Source: an uncultured Subdoligranulum sp. (GTDB lineage Bacteria > Bacillota > Clostridia > Oscillospirales > Ruminococcaceae). From it: a DNA stretch of 64,000 nucleotides. Positions within the stretch are counted from its first letter, which is position 1. The number at the start of each line of letters is the position of its first letter. Below, piece by piece: positions 43,580 to 51,055 of the stretch. Location: the NCBI GenBank assembly GCA_945830575.1, contig CALZZE010000010.1:26339-90338 (forward strand), written 5' to 3'. The position numbers and the translations under genes were made by a program. The notes under the pieces were generated by a model. That model did no database searches, had not been told where the DNA came from, and worked only from the letters and a program-made list of their open reading frames with translations.

Positions 43580-44379
43580 AAATTATTGCAATCATGGCCC
43601 AGAAAGGCGGCACGGGCAAAACAACCACAGCCACCACGCTTGCTTATGACCTGGCCCGCCTGAACGGCCCGGTGCTGCTGATCGACGCCGACCAACAGGG
43701 CAACGCCTCCCAGATCATGGGAGCGTACGATCCCACAGCCTGGGGCGTGGAGAAGCTGCTGGAACCGGACACAGATGCCGCCAGCGTGGATGACCTCAAA
43801 CAAACCCGCGAATGGCAGCCAAAGAAAAAGGCCCCGGCGGTGCGCGTGGACGTTGTGGCCGCCTCTGCGGCCCTCATGGACGCAAACATGGACGTGGCCG
43901 CCGACACGGTAAACGACCAGATACACCGCCTCCAGGAGCGCCTGGCCGCCGTCTCCAGCGCATACAAGTACACCGTCATAGACTGCGGCCTACTGTTGGA
44001 CATGGCCGTATTAAACGCGCTTGTGGCGGCGGACTTGTGGATCGTGCCAGTAAAGCCCGGCGGGTTTGAGGTGGACGGCCTACTGCGCGTCCACGAACAG
44101 CTGGAAGAGCTGCGGCAGCTAAACGACGGCCTGGAACTGTGGGTGCTGCCCGTCATGTTCGGAAAGAGTAACACCCACAAGGCCGTCATGGCTCATTTAC
44201 GCAGCCTGGGCCACCGCGTCACACTGGCGACGATCCGCCGCTCTGTGATCGCAGAATCCTACACGGCGGCAGCCCTGCCGCTGCCGGTATACAGCCCACG
44301 CTGCGGCGTGGCGAAAGACTACGAGGCCCTGGCCTATGAGGTCGTGGCCTGGAACGATGAAAGCGAGGGAAAAGCATGA
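43576..44379 (+). CDS. parA: ParA family partition ATPase
   Basis: A 267-residue ATPase with the deviant Walker A KGGTGKTT (10-17), LLIDADQQGN and TVIDCG. It moves or positions ParB-bound DNA on the nucleoid. There is no N-terminal helix-turn-helix (type Ib-like or Soj-like). The GTG start is preceded by AAGGAGG. It overlaps parB by 4 bases. Confidence 0.92.
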   Translation: MKIIAIMAQKGGTGKTTTATTLAYDLARLNGPVLLIDADQQGNASQIMGAYDPTAWGVEKLLEPDTDAASVDDLKQTREWQPKKKAPAVRVDVVAASAALMDANMDVAADTVNDQIHRLQERLAAVSSAYKYTVIDCGLLLDMAVLNALVAADLWIVPVKPGGFEVDGLLRVHEQLEELRQLNDGLELWVLPVMFGKSNTHKAVMAHLRSLGHRVTLATIRRSVIAESYTAAALPLPVYSPRCGVAKDYEALAYEVVAWNDESEGKA

Positions 44380-45821
44380 CAGGGCGCAGCATTTTGGACG
44401 GCCTGAACACCGCCAGCAAGGCGGGCGTAAAGGCTACACCGTCCGCACGTTTCCGCACAAAAGAGATCAGCATAAACGACATTTACCGAAATCAGCTAAA
44501 CAAGTACAGCCTGGACGATGTGGACAGCCTGGCGCGGGCAATCCTGGTGGCGGGCCGTCTCTACCACAACTTGGTCGTGGTCTACGACCCGGCGGAACAG
44601 GGAGACTACAGACTGGTATCTGGAGAGCGACGCCTCCTGGCGCTCCACAAACTGGTGGACGCGGGCCACCCGGAGTATAAAACCGTCACTTGCCAGGTGA
44701 TCCCCAAAGGCAGCAAGGCGGAGGAACGCCTGGCCGTGATCCTGGCGAACACCCAGCGGAACAAGACCGCAGCGGATCGCGTCCAGGAGTATGAGAACCT
44801 AAAACAAGCGCTGGAGGAAATGAGAGCCGCCGGGGTGGACTTTTACGGGCGCGATCTGACCGAGGGCAAGCTCCGCGACCACATGGCCGCAATCATGGAC
44901 GAGGCAGACGGCACACTGGCCGCCCTGGAGAAGATAAGCAACAGCCTAAACCCGGAACTACGTAAGCTCATGGAGGAAGGCAAGCTGAACTTTACCACGG
45001 CCACGGCAGCGGCGGCCCTGTCCACGGATGAACAGGCGCAGTTGGTGCAGCAGAACACCGCCCAGGGCGAGGACAAGCCGATCACAAAGCGAGATGTGGC
45101 CCAGGCCAGAGCCGCGTCCGCCTGCGAACACATCCGCTCGGAGTACGCCGCCAGACCCTGCGAGTGCGACAACAGCCACAACTGCAACAATGCGGACAAT
45201 CTGCTGACCTTTTACCGCGACGGCGCGACGTCCGGCTGCGATGGCTGCTGCGCTTGGTGCAATAATCGCGCATCCTGCCCGAAATGCTGCGCAGAGGTGG
45301 CAGCGGGTGGCAAGAGCGACGCAGACGCGCCGCTGCACGTCGCGCCTGACAGAATACAGCCGACCACAAGCCAGACCGCAGAAAACGCCGCAGAGGACGC
45401 GACAGCGGCTGCTGCACCCTTTGCCGACGACGCCCACCCAGAACACGCGGGGACGCTGTGCTATTCCTGCCTGCACTGGAGCGAGTGCAGCGAGAAATCG
45501 GACCGGGTGACAGCCTGTGACAAATACAAAAACCCGGCGGCTGAACGGCAGCCGATTGAACAGACGGCGGAAGTGCAAACGCGCAAGGCCACCGAGGAAG
45601 AGGCAATGAGGACGGACGAACAGCTGGTGACGCTGCTGCATGACGCTGTGGACAACTTGCTGGAGGATGGAATGGTAAACCGGCAAGAGGCAAACAGGAT
45701 CAAGTCGTTGTTGTCGGCCATGCACCGCCGCTGGATCAACACGGGCTGCTGGAAACCATACGGCGCAGCAGAGGAACAGGACGAAAAGGAAAGGAGAAAA
45801 AGCCAAGATGTCAATAGTTGA
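44376..45821 (+). CDS. parB: ParB family partition protein with cysteine-rich insert
   Basis: A 481-residue protein. The ParB/Srx domain (about 28-125: EISINDIYRNQLNKYS, VVVYDPAEQGDYRLVSGERRLLA, CQVIPKG...NTQRNKTAAD) is followed by a helix-turn-helix part (about 125-250). Unusual are a cluster of 13 or so cysteines at about 262-310 (CECDN, CDGCCAWC, CPKCC) and a second at about 362-385 (CYSCLHWSEC), likely zinc-binding. The C-terminus (about 405-481) is helical. With ParA it would partition an extrachromosomal form of the phage. Confidence 0.87.
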   Translation: MTGRSILDGLNTASKAGVKATPSARFRTKEISINDIYRNQLNKYSLDDVDSLARAILVAGRLYHNLVVVYDPAEQGDYRLVSGERRLLALHKLVDAGHPEYKTVTCQVIPKGSKAEERLAVILANTQRNKTAADRVQEYENLKQALEEMRAAGVDFYGRDLTEGKLRDHMAAIMDEADGTLAALEKISNSLNPELRKLMEEGKLNFTTATAAAALSTDEQAQLVQQNTAQGEDKPITKRDVAQARAASACEHIRSEYAARPCECDNSHNCNNADNLLTFYRDGATSGCDGCCAWCNNRASCPKCCAEVAAGGKSDADAPLHVAPDRIQPTTSQTAENAAEDATAAAAPFADDAHPEHAGTLCYSCLHWSECSEKSDRVTACDKYKNPAAERQPIEQTAEVQTRKATEEEAMRTDEQLVTLLHDAVDNLLEDGMVNRQEANRIKSLLSAMHRRWINTGCWKPYGAAEEQDEKERRKSQDVNS

Positions 45822-45824
45822 CAT
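45808..45824. promoter_or_regulatory. Inverted repeat ATGTCAA-TAG-TTGACAT (copy 1)
   Basis: 7-bp arms round a 3-base centre, at the end of parB and over the methylase start codon. A near-identical copy stands at 56891-56907. Candidate ParB or regulator site. Confidence 0.5.
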
Positions 45825-46370
45825 TTACAACAGCCCCGGCGGGTACGGTGTCATATATGCAGACCCGCCGTGGAGCTATCGACAGAAAGGACGCGGCGCG
45901 GCTGAAAACCACTACAAGACTATGACGGCGGAAGAGATCAAGGATCTGCCCGTGGAACGCCTGGCGGGGAAAGACTGCGTTTTGCTTATGTGGGCCACGT
46001 TCCCGAACCTCCCGCAAGCACTGGAAACGATCCGCGCCTGGGGATTTGAATACAAAACCCTGGCGTTTTGCTGGATAAAGAAAAACAAGAGATCGGGGGG
46101 GATTTTTGGGGTTTAGGCAGCTACACCAGACAAAACGCGGAAGTTTGCCTCCTGGCCGTCAAGGGACGCCCGCGTGTGGCCAGTCACAGTGTCCACAGCG
46201 TGATCCAGACGCCGATCCAGCGCCACAGCCAGAAACCGCAAGAGGCGCGGGACAGGATCGTGCAGCTATTTGGCGATCAGCGCCGCCTGGAACTATTCGC
46301 CCGCGAAACCGCGCCCGGCTGGGACGCCTGGGGAAATGAGGTGCAAGACAATGACGCAGCCCTGCCATAA
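45808..46370 (+). CDS. MT-A70 family adenine methyltransferase, split by a frameshift
   Basis: Frame one (45808-46116) has GVIYADPPWSY with the DPPW catalytic motif, LLMWATFPN and FCWIKKNKRSGG. The rest of the family (DFWGLGSYTRQNAEVCLLAVKG, ELFARETAPGWDAWG) continues in the -1 frame to 46370. The switch point is a run of seven G (46095-46101), placed as G GGG GGG relative to the frame, an ideal -1 slippery site. A slip joins both parts into 187 residues. Without it a protein of 102 residues, lacking the second half, is made. See findings. Confidence 0.82.
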
Positions 46371-46548
46371 ATGCCCGGATCGCTGCCAGAACTGCCACGC
46401 ACGCTGCGAAAAATACGCAGCTTTTCGCGCAGAGCTTGACAAGCAGCGGGAATACAACAAGCAGTTTCAATTTATAGACCCGATGCCACATAGCCACGAA
46501 ATGGAGAAGAAGAACCGCCGCAGAAAGTACAAAGGGGGCAACCAATGA
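46351..46548 (+). CDS. Cys-rich small phage protein (65 residues)
   Basis: CHKCPDRCQNCHARCEKY near the N-terminus looks like a zinc site; the C-terminus is basic (KKNRRRKYKGG). GAGGTG lies 7 bases before the ATG. Function unknown. Confidence 0.62.
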   Translation: MTQPCHKCPDRCQNCHARCEKYAAFRAELDKQREYNKQFQFIDPMPHSHEMEKKNRRRKYKGGNQ

Positions 46549-46970
46549 ACAAAGCCACGAATGAGTATATAATGGCTATAAAGCCAGAATGGGTGGCTCT
46601 GATTGAGAGCAAGCAGAAAACGCTGGAAATCAGATGCACTGCGCCGCGCATTTCCCCGCCCGTGTCAGAAAACGACCCGATAGACGTATGGGTGTACGAA
46701 ACAAAAAGCAACGGCGGGCGCGGCCTGGTCGTGGGCCGTTTCCTCTGCTGCAATATCCGCGCATTTGACGCACACTGCGACGATCTGCCGCTGCGGCGCG
46801 CCGCCCGCATCCAGTGGGAAATGCTCAAAGAATACCAGGGTGACCACACGCACCTGTACGCCTGGGATATTACCAACTACAAAAAGCTGGCAGTCCCGCT
46901 GCCGTTGTCCGCCATGGGCTGCCGTTTCACGCCGAGAAGCTGGTGTAAGCGAAAGGAGAAAAAGGCATGA
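46545..46970 (+). CDS. ASCH/PUA-like domain protein
   Basis: A 141-residue protein with the ASCH layout: IKPEWVALIESKQKTLEIR at the start, IDVWVYETKSNGGRGLVVG and LYAWDITNY. ASCH folds bind RNA or modified bases; the partner here is unknown. It overlaps the genes on both sides by 4 bases. Confidence 0.75.
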   Translation: MNKATNEYIMAIKPEWVALIESKQKTLEIRCTAPRISPPVSENDPIDVWVYETKSNGGRGLVVGRFLCCNIRAFDAHCDDLPLRRAARIQWEMLKEYQGDHTHLYAWDITNYKKLAVPLPLSAMGCRFTPRSWCKRKEKKA

Positions 46971-47497
46971 AAGAGAAAACACGCTGTTTTTACGGAACGA
47001 TCCACCCGGAACGCGCCACGAATGAGTGGCAGCGCAAAAACGCCCTGCCCGCCAGGTATGACACGGCCACCCCGGCGGAACAGGCCAAAATGCGAGAATA
47101 CTACAACGTGACAGACGACGAGTGCGAGGAAATGCGCAAAATTTACGCCGCTTTTCCGCCGCACCTGGCCGTCACAAAGTCCTGCTGGCTGTCCCCGGGC
47201 GAGTGGCTGGTGGTTGGCTGGACAAAAGAGCAGGACGAGGCCGTGCGCGAGGCAATCTGGCTGCTGGAACAGCTGGGCGGGGCCTATGAGGGCTACCGCG
47301 AGAAATTCCTGGAGGACTGGGCCAAAGAACAGTACGACCCATGGAGCTGCTGGACTATCCCGGACTGTCTCATGGAGATAGAGGGCGAAATGATACCAGA
47401 AGCAACCCCCGGCGGAACAGCAGGACGTACCACCAGACGAGCCGCTGCCGTTCGACAAGGAAGAAATGGAGGGCAAAAACCATGCTGCAAAAAGTGA
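46967..47497 (+). CDS. Phage protein of unknown function (176 residues)
   Basis: MKEKTRCFYGTIHPERATN...; central part TDDECEEMRKIYAAFPPHLAV, WLSPGEWLVVGWTKEQDE. No motif I recognise; the last 30 residues are basic and low-complexity and overlap the HAD gene. Confidence 0.6.
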   Translation: MKEKTRCFYGTIHPERATNEWQRKNALPARYDTATPAEQAKMREYYNVTDDECEEMRKIYAAFPPHLAVTKSCWLSPGEWLVVGWTKEQDEAVREAIWLLEQLGGAYEGYREKFLEDWAKEQYDPWSCWTIPDCLMEIEGEMIPEATPGGTAGRTTRRAAAVRQGRNGGQKPCCKK

Positions 47498-48039
47498 TCG
47501 CGCTTGATTTTGACGGAACGCTCTGCGAAAGGGCCTGGCCTGGTATCGGAGAACCAAAGTGGACTGTGATCCGCGCCGCGCTGGAGGAACAACGCCAGGG
47601 CGCACTGCTGATCCTCTGGACGACCAGAGAGGGCGAGGCGCTGGACGAGGCCCTGGCCTGGTGCAAGGACGTGGGCCTCAATCTGGACGGCGTGAACACC
47701 TCCGCCGGATCATGGAAAGACGCATACCAGAACGACCCGCGCAAGATCGGGGCCACCGAATACTGGGACGACAGGGCAGTGGACGTGGCGACCATTGAAA
47801 CGCGGCAAACGCTCAAAGAGGAAGCACGCCGCCGCCAGGCGGCCTGGAAAACGGCAAAGAGAGCCTACCAGGCCGCCCGCTGGCCCTGGCAGCGCTGGCG
47901 GCGCAAGAGAGAGGCCCAGCGCGCGTACTGCGACTACCTGGACACATACATAGCCCAGCGAAATGCAGAGGCACACAAGCTATGCGAGGCAACCCGCGCG
48001 GCCTATGAGAAAGCCTACGGCAAAAGGAGCGCCGAATGA
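47482..48039 (+). CDS. HAD-like phosphatase domain protein
   Basis: A 185-residue protein starting with the HAD motif ALDFDGTLCE (Asp nucleophile at about residue 9 and its partner two residues on), then LILWTTREGEALDEAL and TEYWDDRAVDV as later motifs. The C-terminal 70 residues form a basic helical tail (QAAWKTAKRAYQAARWPWQR). Likely a nucleotide or end-processing phosphatase (inference). GGAGGG precedes the ATG at 47482. Confidence 0.78.
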   Translation: MLQKVIALDFDGTLCERAWPGIGEPKWTVIRAALEEQRQGALLILWTTREGEALDEALAWCKDVGLNLDGVNTSAGSWKDAYQNDPRKIGATEYWDDRAVDVATIETRQTLKEEARRRQAAWKTAKRAYQAARWPWQRWRRKREAQRAYCDYLDTYIAQRNAEAHKLCEATRAAYEKAYGKRSAE

Positions 48040-48722
48040 TCGAAGCAAACACAATCAACAATATGGACTGTCTGGACGGCCTGGCGCAAATGCCGGACGG
48101 CTGCGCAAAGCTCATAGTAGCCGACCCGCCTTATTTTATGGGCTTGACCCACAATGGCCAGCACGGCCAATTCAACGACCTGGCCGTGGCTAAGCCGTTC
48201 TACAGGCAGCTGGCCAAGCAGCTGCGCCGAATCCTCAACGATCACGGCGAATTTTATATTTTTATGGACTGGCGCGGCTGCGCGTTCTACTATCCGATTT
48301 TTGCCGAATATCTGCCCGTGAAAAATATGATCGTCTGGGACAAAATGAGCGGCCCAGGCAATTTCTACAATAGCAGCCACGAGTTTATCCTCTACGGATG
48401 TATAGACCCGCAGACAAAAAAACACGCCCGCAACGTCTGGACAGAGCGCGGGTTTACGTCCGGCAGCATCCAGACAGACGGCGAGAAAATCCACCCGTCA
48501 CAGAAACCCATAGCGCTGATCCAGCGCATTATCACGGACGCCAGCGTGCCGGGCGATCTTGTGGTAGACCCATTCGCGGGCAGCTGCACAACCGCCGTGG
48601 CCTGTATCAGAACGGGACGCCGCTATGTGTGCTTTGAGGTGTCCGAGACCTACGCAGCAGCGGGACAGGACCGTGTGGACAAGTTACTGGCAGAGCGCCA
48701 GGCCAGAAACACAAAAAAATGA
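48036..48722 (+). CDS. DNA N6-adenine or N4-cytosine methyltransferase
   Basis: A 228-residue SAM-dependent methylase. The catalytic motif is VADPPYFMG (DPPY), and the SAM site near the C-terminus is VVDPFAGSCTTAVAC, so the order is that of the beta class. No restriction gene accompanies it, so it likely protects phage DNA from host nucleases or marks it. It begins in the stop of the HAD gene (ATGA). Confidence 0.9.
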   Translation: MIEANTINNMDCLDGLAQMPDGCAKLIVADPPYFMGLTHNGQHGQFNDLAVAKPFYRQLAKQLRRILNDHGEFYIFMDWRGCAFYYPIFAEYLPVKNMIVWDKMSGPGNFYNSSHEFILYGCIDPQTKKHARNVWTERGFTSGSIQTDGEKIHPSQKPIALIQRIITDASVPGDLVVDPFAGSCTTAVACIRTGRRYVCFEVSETYAAAGQDRVDKLLAERQARNTKK

Positions 48723-48750
48723 GCCGCAAGCGCGGCTGAAAGGGCAGAGC

Positions 48751-49281
48751 ATGGAGACATACACCGAAAAAGCAATAAAAGCCATTGCAACGGGCAACGA
48801 CCCGGCGGAACAGGCAGCCCTGGAGGCCGTGATCGCGGAGGCCGTGAAAAAGGCGGTAAAGGAGACGCGCCGACAGGATCAGCAGCAAGCACTCCATAAC
48901 ACCGCGCTACTTATGGAGAACTACCGCGCCCTAAAAGGATACGAGGGCCGCGCCGTGGACAGTGCAGACGCTGCCAGGCTCAAGGGCGCAGAAATCCAGG
49001 GCGAGGCGTGGCTCCGCTCTATCCGCAAGAATAAGGCCCGCACCGCTGTTATGCTGGCCCACCTGGACGCCGCCCTGGACGAGCTGGAAAAGGAAACTCG
49101 CCAAAAGGGCCGCGCCTATATGTTCGACGCCTACCGCTTGCGCTACATGGAGGGCTTGACCGCCGAAGAAGTAGCCGAAAAGCTCAACACCGGGAAGAAC
49201 AGTCCGGCACGCTGGTGTAAGCAATTAAACGAACGCCTGGCCGTACTCCTGTTTGGAGTGGACGGCCTCCGCCGCTGGTAA
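48751..49281 (+). CDS. ArpU-like phage late transcription regulator
   Basis: A 176-residue protein with a helical N-terminus and a sigma-70 region 4-like end (YRLRYMEGLTAEEVAEKLNTG, ARWCKQLNERLAVLLF), as in ArpU/RinA proteins that switch on late genes. It lies near the end of the early operon, just before the packaging genes. A small hairpin (AGCCGC/GCGGCT) lies upstream at 48722-48738. Confidence 0.78.
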   Translation: METYTEKAIKAIATGNDPAEQAALEAVIAEAVKKAVKETRRQDQQQALHNTALLMENYRALKGYEGRAVDSADAARLKGAEIQGEAWLRSIRKNKARTAVMLAHLDAALDELEKETRQKGRAYMFDAYRLRYMEGLTAEEVAEKLNTGKNSPARWCKQLNERLAVLLFGVDGLRRW

Positions 49282-49292
49282 AGGAGGATCAC

Positions 49293-49616
49293 ATGAAAGC
49301 ATACTGCAAAAAGGATTTACACAGAAGCAAAGACCCGGACAGAATGGCCAAGGCTGTGGCGGTCGTGGCCGCCTACCAGGCAATAGAAGAAACAGCCGGG
49401 ACAAACGACCGGCTGAAAAACCAGGTGATCACCGACACAGGCGCGATCTTGTACGCCATTGTGCCTGTCCACGTCGGCCAGCAATGCGTCGAGAAATGGC
49501 ACGCCCTCCAGCAGCGCGTCGAGGCTGCACAGCAGAAACCTACGGGCCAAGAGCTGGAGGCGTGGTACGACGAGGCGGAACAGGAGCACATGCACCCGAC
49601 CAGAAAACAGTCATAA
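49293..49616 (+). CDS. Phage protein of unknown function (107 residues)
   Basis: MKAYCKKDLHRSKDPDRMAK..., mostly helical, ending in EAWYDEAEQEHMHPTRKQS. AAAGGAGG precedes the ATG. Last gene before the large intergenic stretch. Confidence 0.6.
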   Translation: MKAYCKKDLHRSKDPDRMAKAVAVVAAYQAIEETAGTNDRLKNQVITDTGAILYAIVPVHVGQQCVEKWHALQQRVEAAQQKPTGQELEAWYDEAEQEHMHPTRKQS

Positions 49617-49926
49617 AAACGCACAAAAAACGCACGAAAGCCAAGACTATACAAGCCACGGCGGATACCCATAGAACAAAAAAGCAGACGCTTTGGGCCT
49701 ATCACAGATAGTCCAAAAGCGCCTGCGCGGGAAAGTTTGGGGAAAACCTGGGGTTTTAATGGTGGCCCATCCGTGGTAAGCTGATAGCGTGGACAAGCAG
49801 GAACGCCGGGCAGAAATGCCCGGCGCTTTGTTGTTTGTGCGCCCTCCTATAACAGCGGCCAGGGTGAGTCATAACGCACTGGCCGATATGTGAGGCGGGG
49901 GCCAGAGGAACCAGGAGGCGCGGATC
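49617..49926. other. Gene-free stretch between early and late regions
   Basis: Holds a long imperfect hairpin (about 49684-49726, 19 bp with mismatches), AAAACC/GGTTTT (49743-49757), a clear terminator (49804-49837) and CGGCCAG.../...CTGGCCG (about 49857-49885). This place, just before HNH-terS, is where cos sites commonly lie; a late promoter should also be here, but I see no good boxes. Confidence 0.5.
49804..49837 (+). terminator. Terminator of the early operon
   Basis: CGCCGGGCA-GAAA-TGCCCGGCG, a 9-bp stem with a GAAA tetraloop, followed by CTTTGTTGTTT. Confidence 0.8.
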
Positions 49927-50400
49927 ATGCTGTTAAAATACTGCCGTTGTGGCGCTATCATACAAGCAGACCGCCAGCGCTGCGCGCGGTGCGAACAGCT
50001 GCACCAGAGCCGCCACACGGCATATAATGCCCAGTGTCGCAGCAAAGAATCCGCAGCCTTTTATGTGTCCAGGGAATGGCGGACAATCCGCCCTGTAATT
50101 ATATCTATATACGACGGCATAGATATATGGGCCTATTACGAGTGCAGCCAGCTATTACCAGCTGATGAAGTCCACCACGTCGAAGAACTGGACGCAGCAT
50201 GGGATCGCCGTCTTGATCCCTTTAACTTGTTTCCTTTGGCCCACGCCTCACACACGGCAATCACGGCTGCGTATAAGCGCAGCCCGGCCAGCATGAGGGC
50301 GACACAGCGCAAGCTGCTGGAGCTGCGAAAGCGCTACTTTGAGAGCAAGGGGGGCTATGAAAAAGTTTTAGAGCGGGCCGGATTAGTCGCCCCTCCCTAA
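49927..50400 (+). CDS. HNH endonuclease (packaging-associated)
   Basis: A 157-residue HNH protein. An N-terminal zinc part (YCRCGAIIQADRQRCARCEQLHQ) is followed by the HNH core (ADEVHHVEELDAAWDRRLDPFNLFPLAHASHTAI). HNH proteins beside terS/terL in HK97-like phages help the terminase cut at cos. Ribosome site AGGAGG. Confidence 0.88.
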   Translation: MLLKYCRCGAIIQADRQRCARCEQLHQSRHTAYNAQCRSKESAAFYVSREWRTIRPVIISIYDGIDIWAYYECSQLLPADEVHHVEELDAAWDRRLDPFNLFPLAHASHTAITAAYKRSPASMRATQRKLLELRKRYFESKGGYEKVLERAGLVAPP

Positions 50401-50427
50401 ACTTTGGAGAAAACTCCCCACCAAAAA

Positions 50428-50453
50428 CTCCCGCAAGGGTGCTTTTGCGGGAG
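50428..50453 (+). other. Hairpin between HNH and terS
   Basis: CTCCCGCAA pairs with TTGCGGGAG (9 bp, 8-base loop). No T tract follows; it may stabilise or attenuate the late transcript. Confidence 0.45.
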
Positions 50454-50491
50454 TCCATGCAACAAAAACACAAAAAAAGGAGGCCCCACAC

Positions 50492-51055
50492 ATGGCCGGA
50501 AAACGACAACCGACGGCCCTTGTGGTGGCGAAAGGAAAGAAGCACCTAACAAAGGCCGAAATCAAAGACCGAGAAAACCGGGAGCTGATCGCAGCGGCGG
50601 ACAATATCGCGCCGCCGTCCTGGCTGAAAGCGGACCAAAAGAAACGGTTCAACACCCTAGCTGCAGAACTGCTGAAAATGGGCATTTTTGCAAATGTGGA
50701 TTGCGAGGCCCTGGGCCGCCTGGTCGTGGCCGAGCAGCAGTATGTACAGATCACCGCAGAGCTGGACAAGCAGCCGATCACCTACACGCGGAAAATACCA
50801 AGAAAGCCGACCCCGGCAGACGACCCGGACAACATTGTAGACGGTTTTATCTGGGACGACGCGCTGATAGTGAACCAGGAACGGAACGACCTGTTGATCC
50901 AGCAGGACAGAGCCTGGAAGCAGTGCAGACAAGGCGCTGCGGACTTTGGCCTGTCCGTCGCCCAGCGCTGCCGGATCGTGGCCCCCACCGCCAAAGAGGC
51001 CGCGAAAACAAACAAGTTTGAAAAATTCCGAAAGGAAAAGACCCCGGAGGAATGA
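50492..51055 (+). CDS. terS: Terminase small subunit (P27 family)
   Basis: Recognises phage DNA for packaging. The 187 residues fit the P27-type subunit (PPSWLKADQKKRFNTLAAELLKMG, DCEALGRLVVAEQQY). It overlaps terL by 4 bases (ATGA). Confidence 0.9.
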   Translation: MAGKRQPTALVVAKGKKHLTKAEIKDRENRELIAAADNIAPPSWLKADQKKRFNTLAAELLKMGIFANVDCEALGRLVVAEQQYVQITAELDKQPITYTRKIPRKPTPADDPDNIVDGFIWDDALIVNQERNDLLIQQDRAWKQCRQGAADFGLSVAQRCRIVAPTAKEAAKTNKFEKFRKEKTPEE

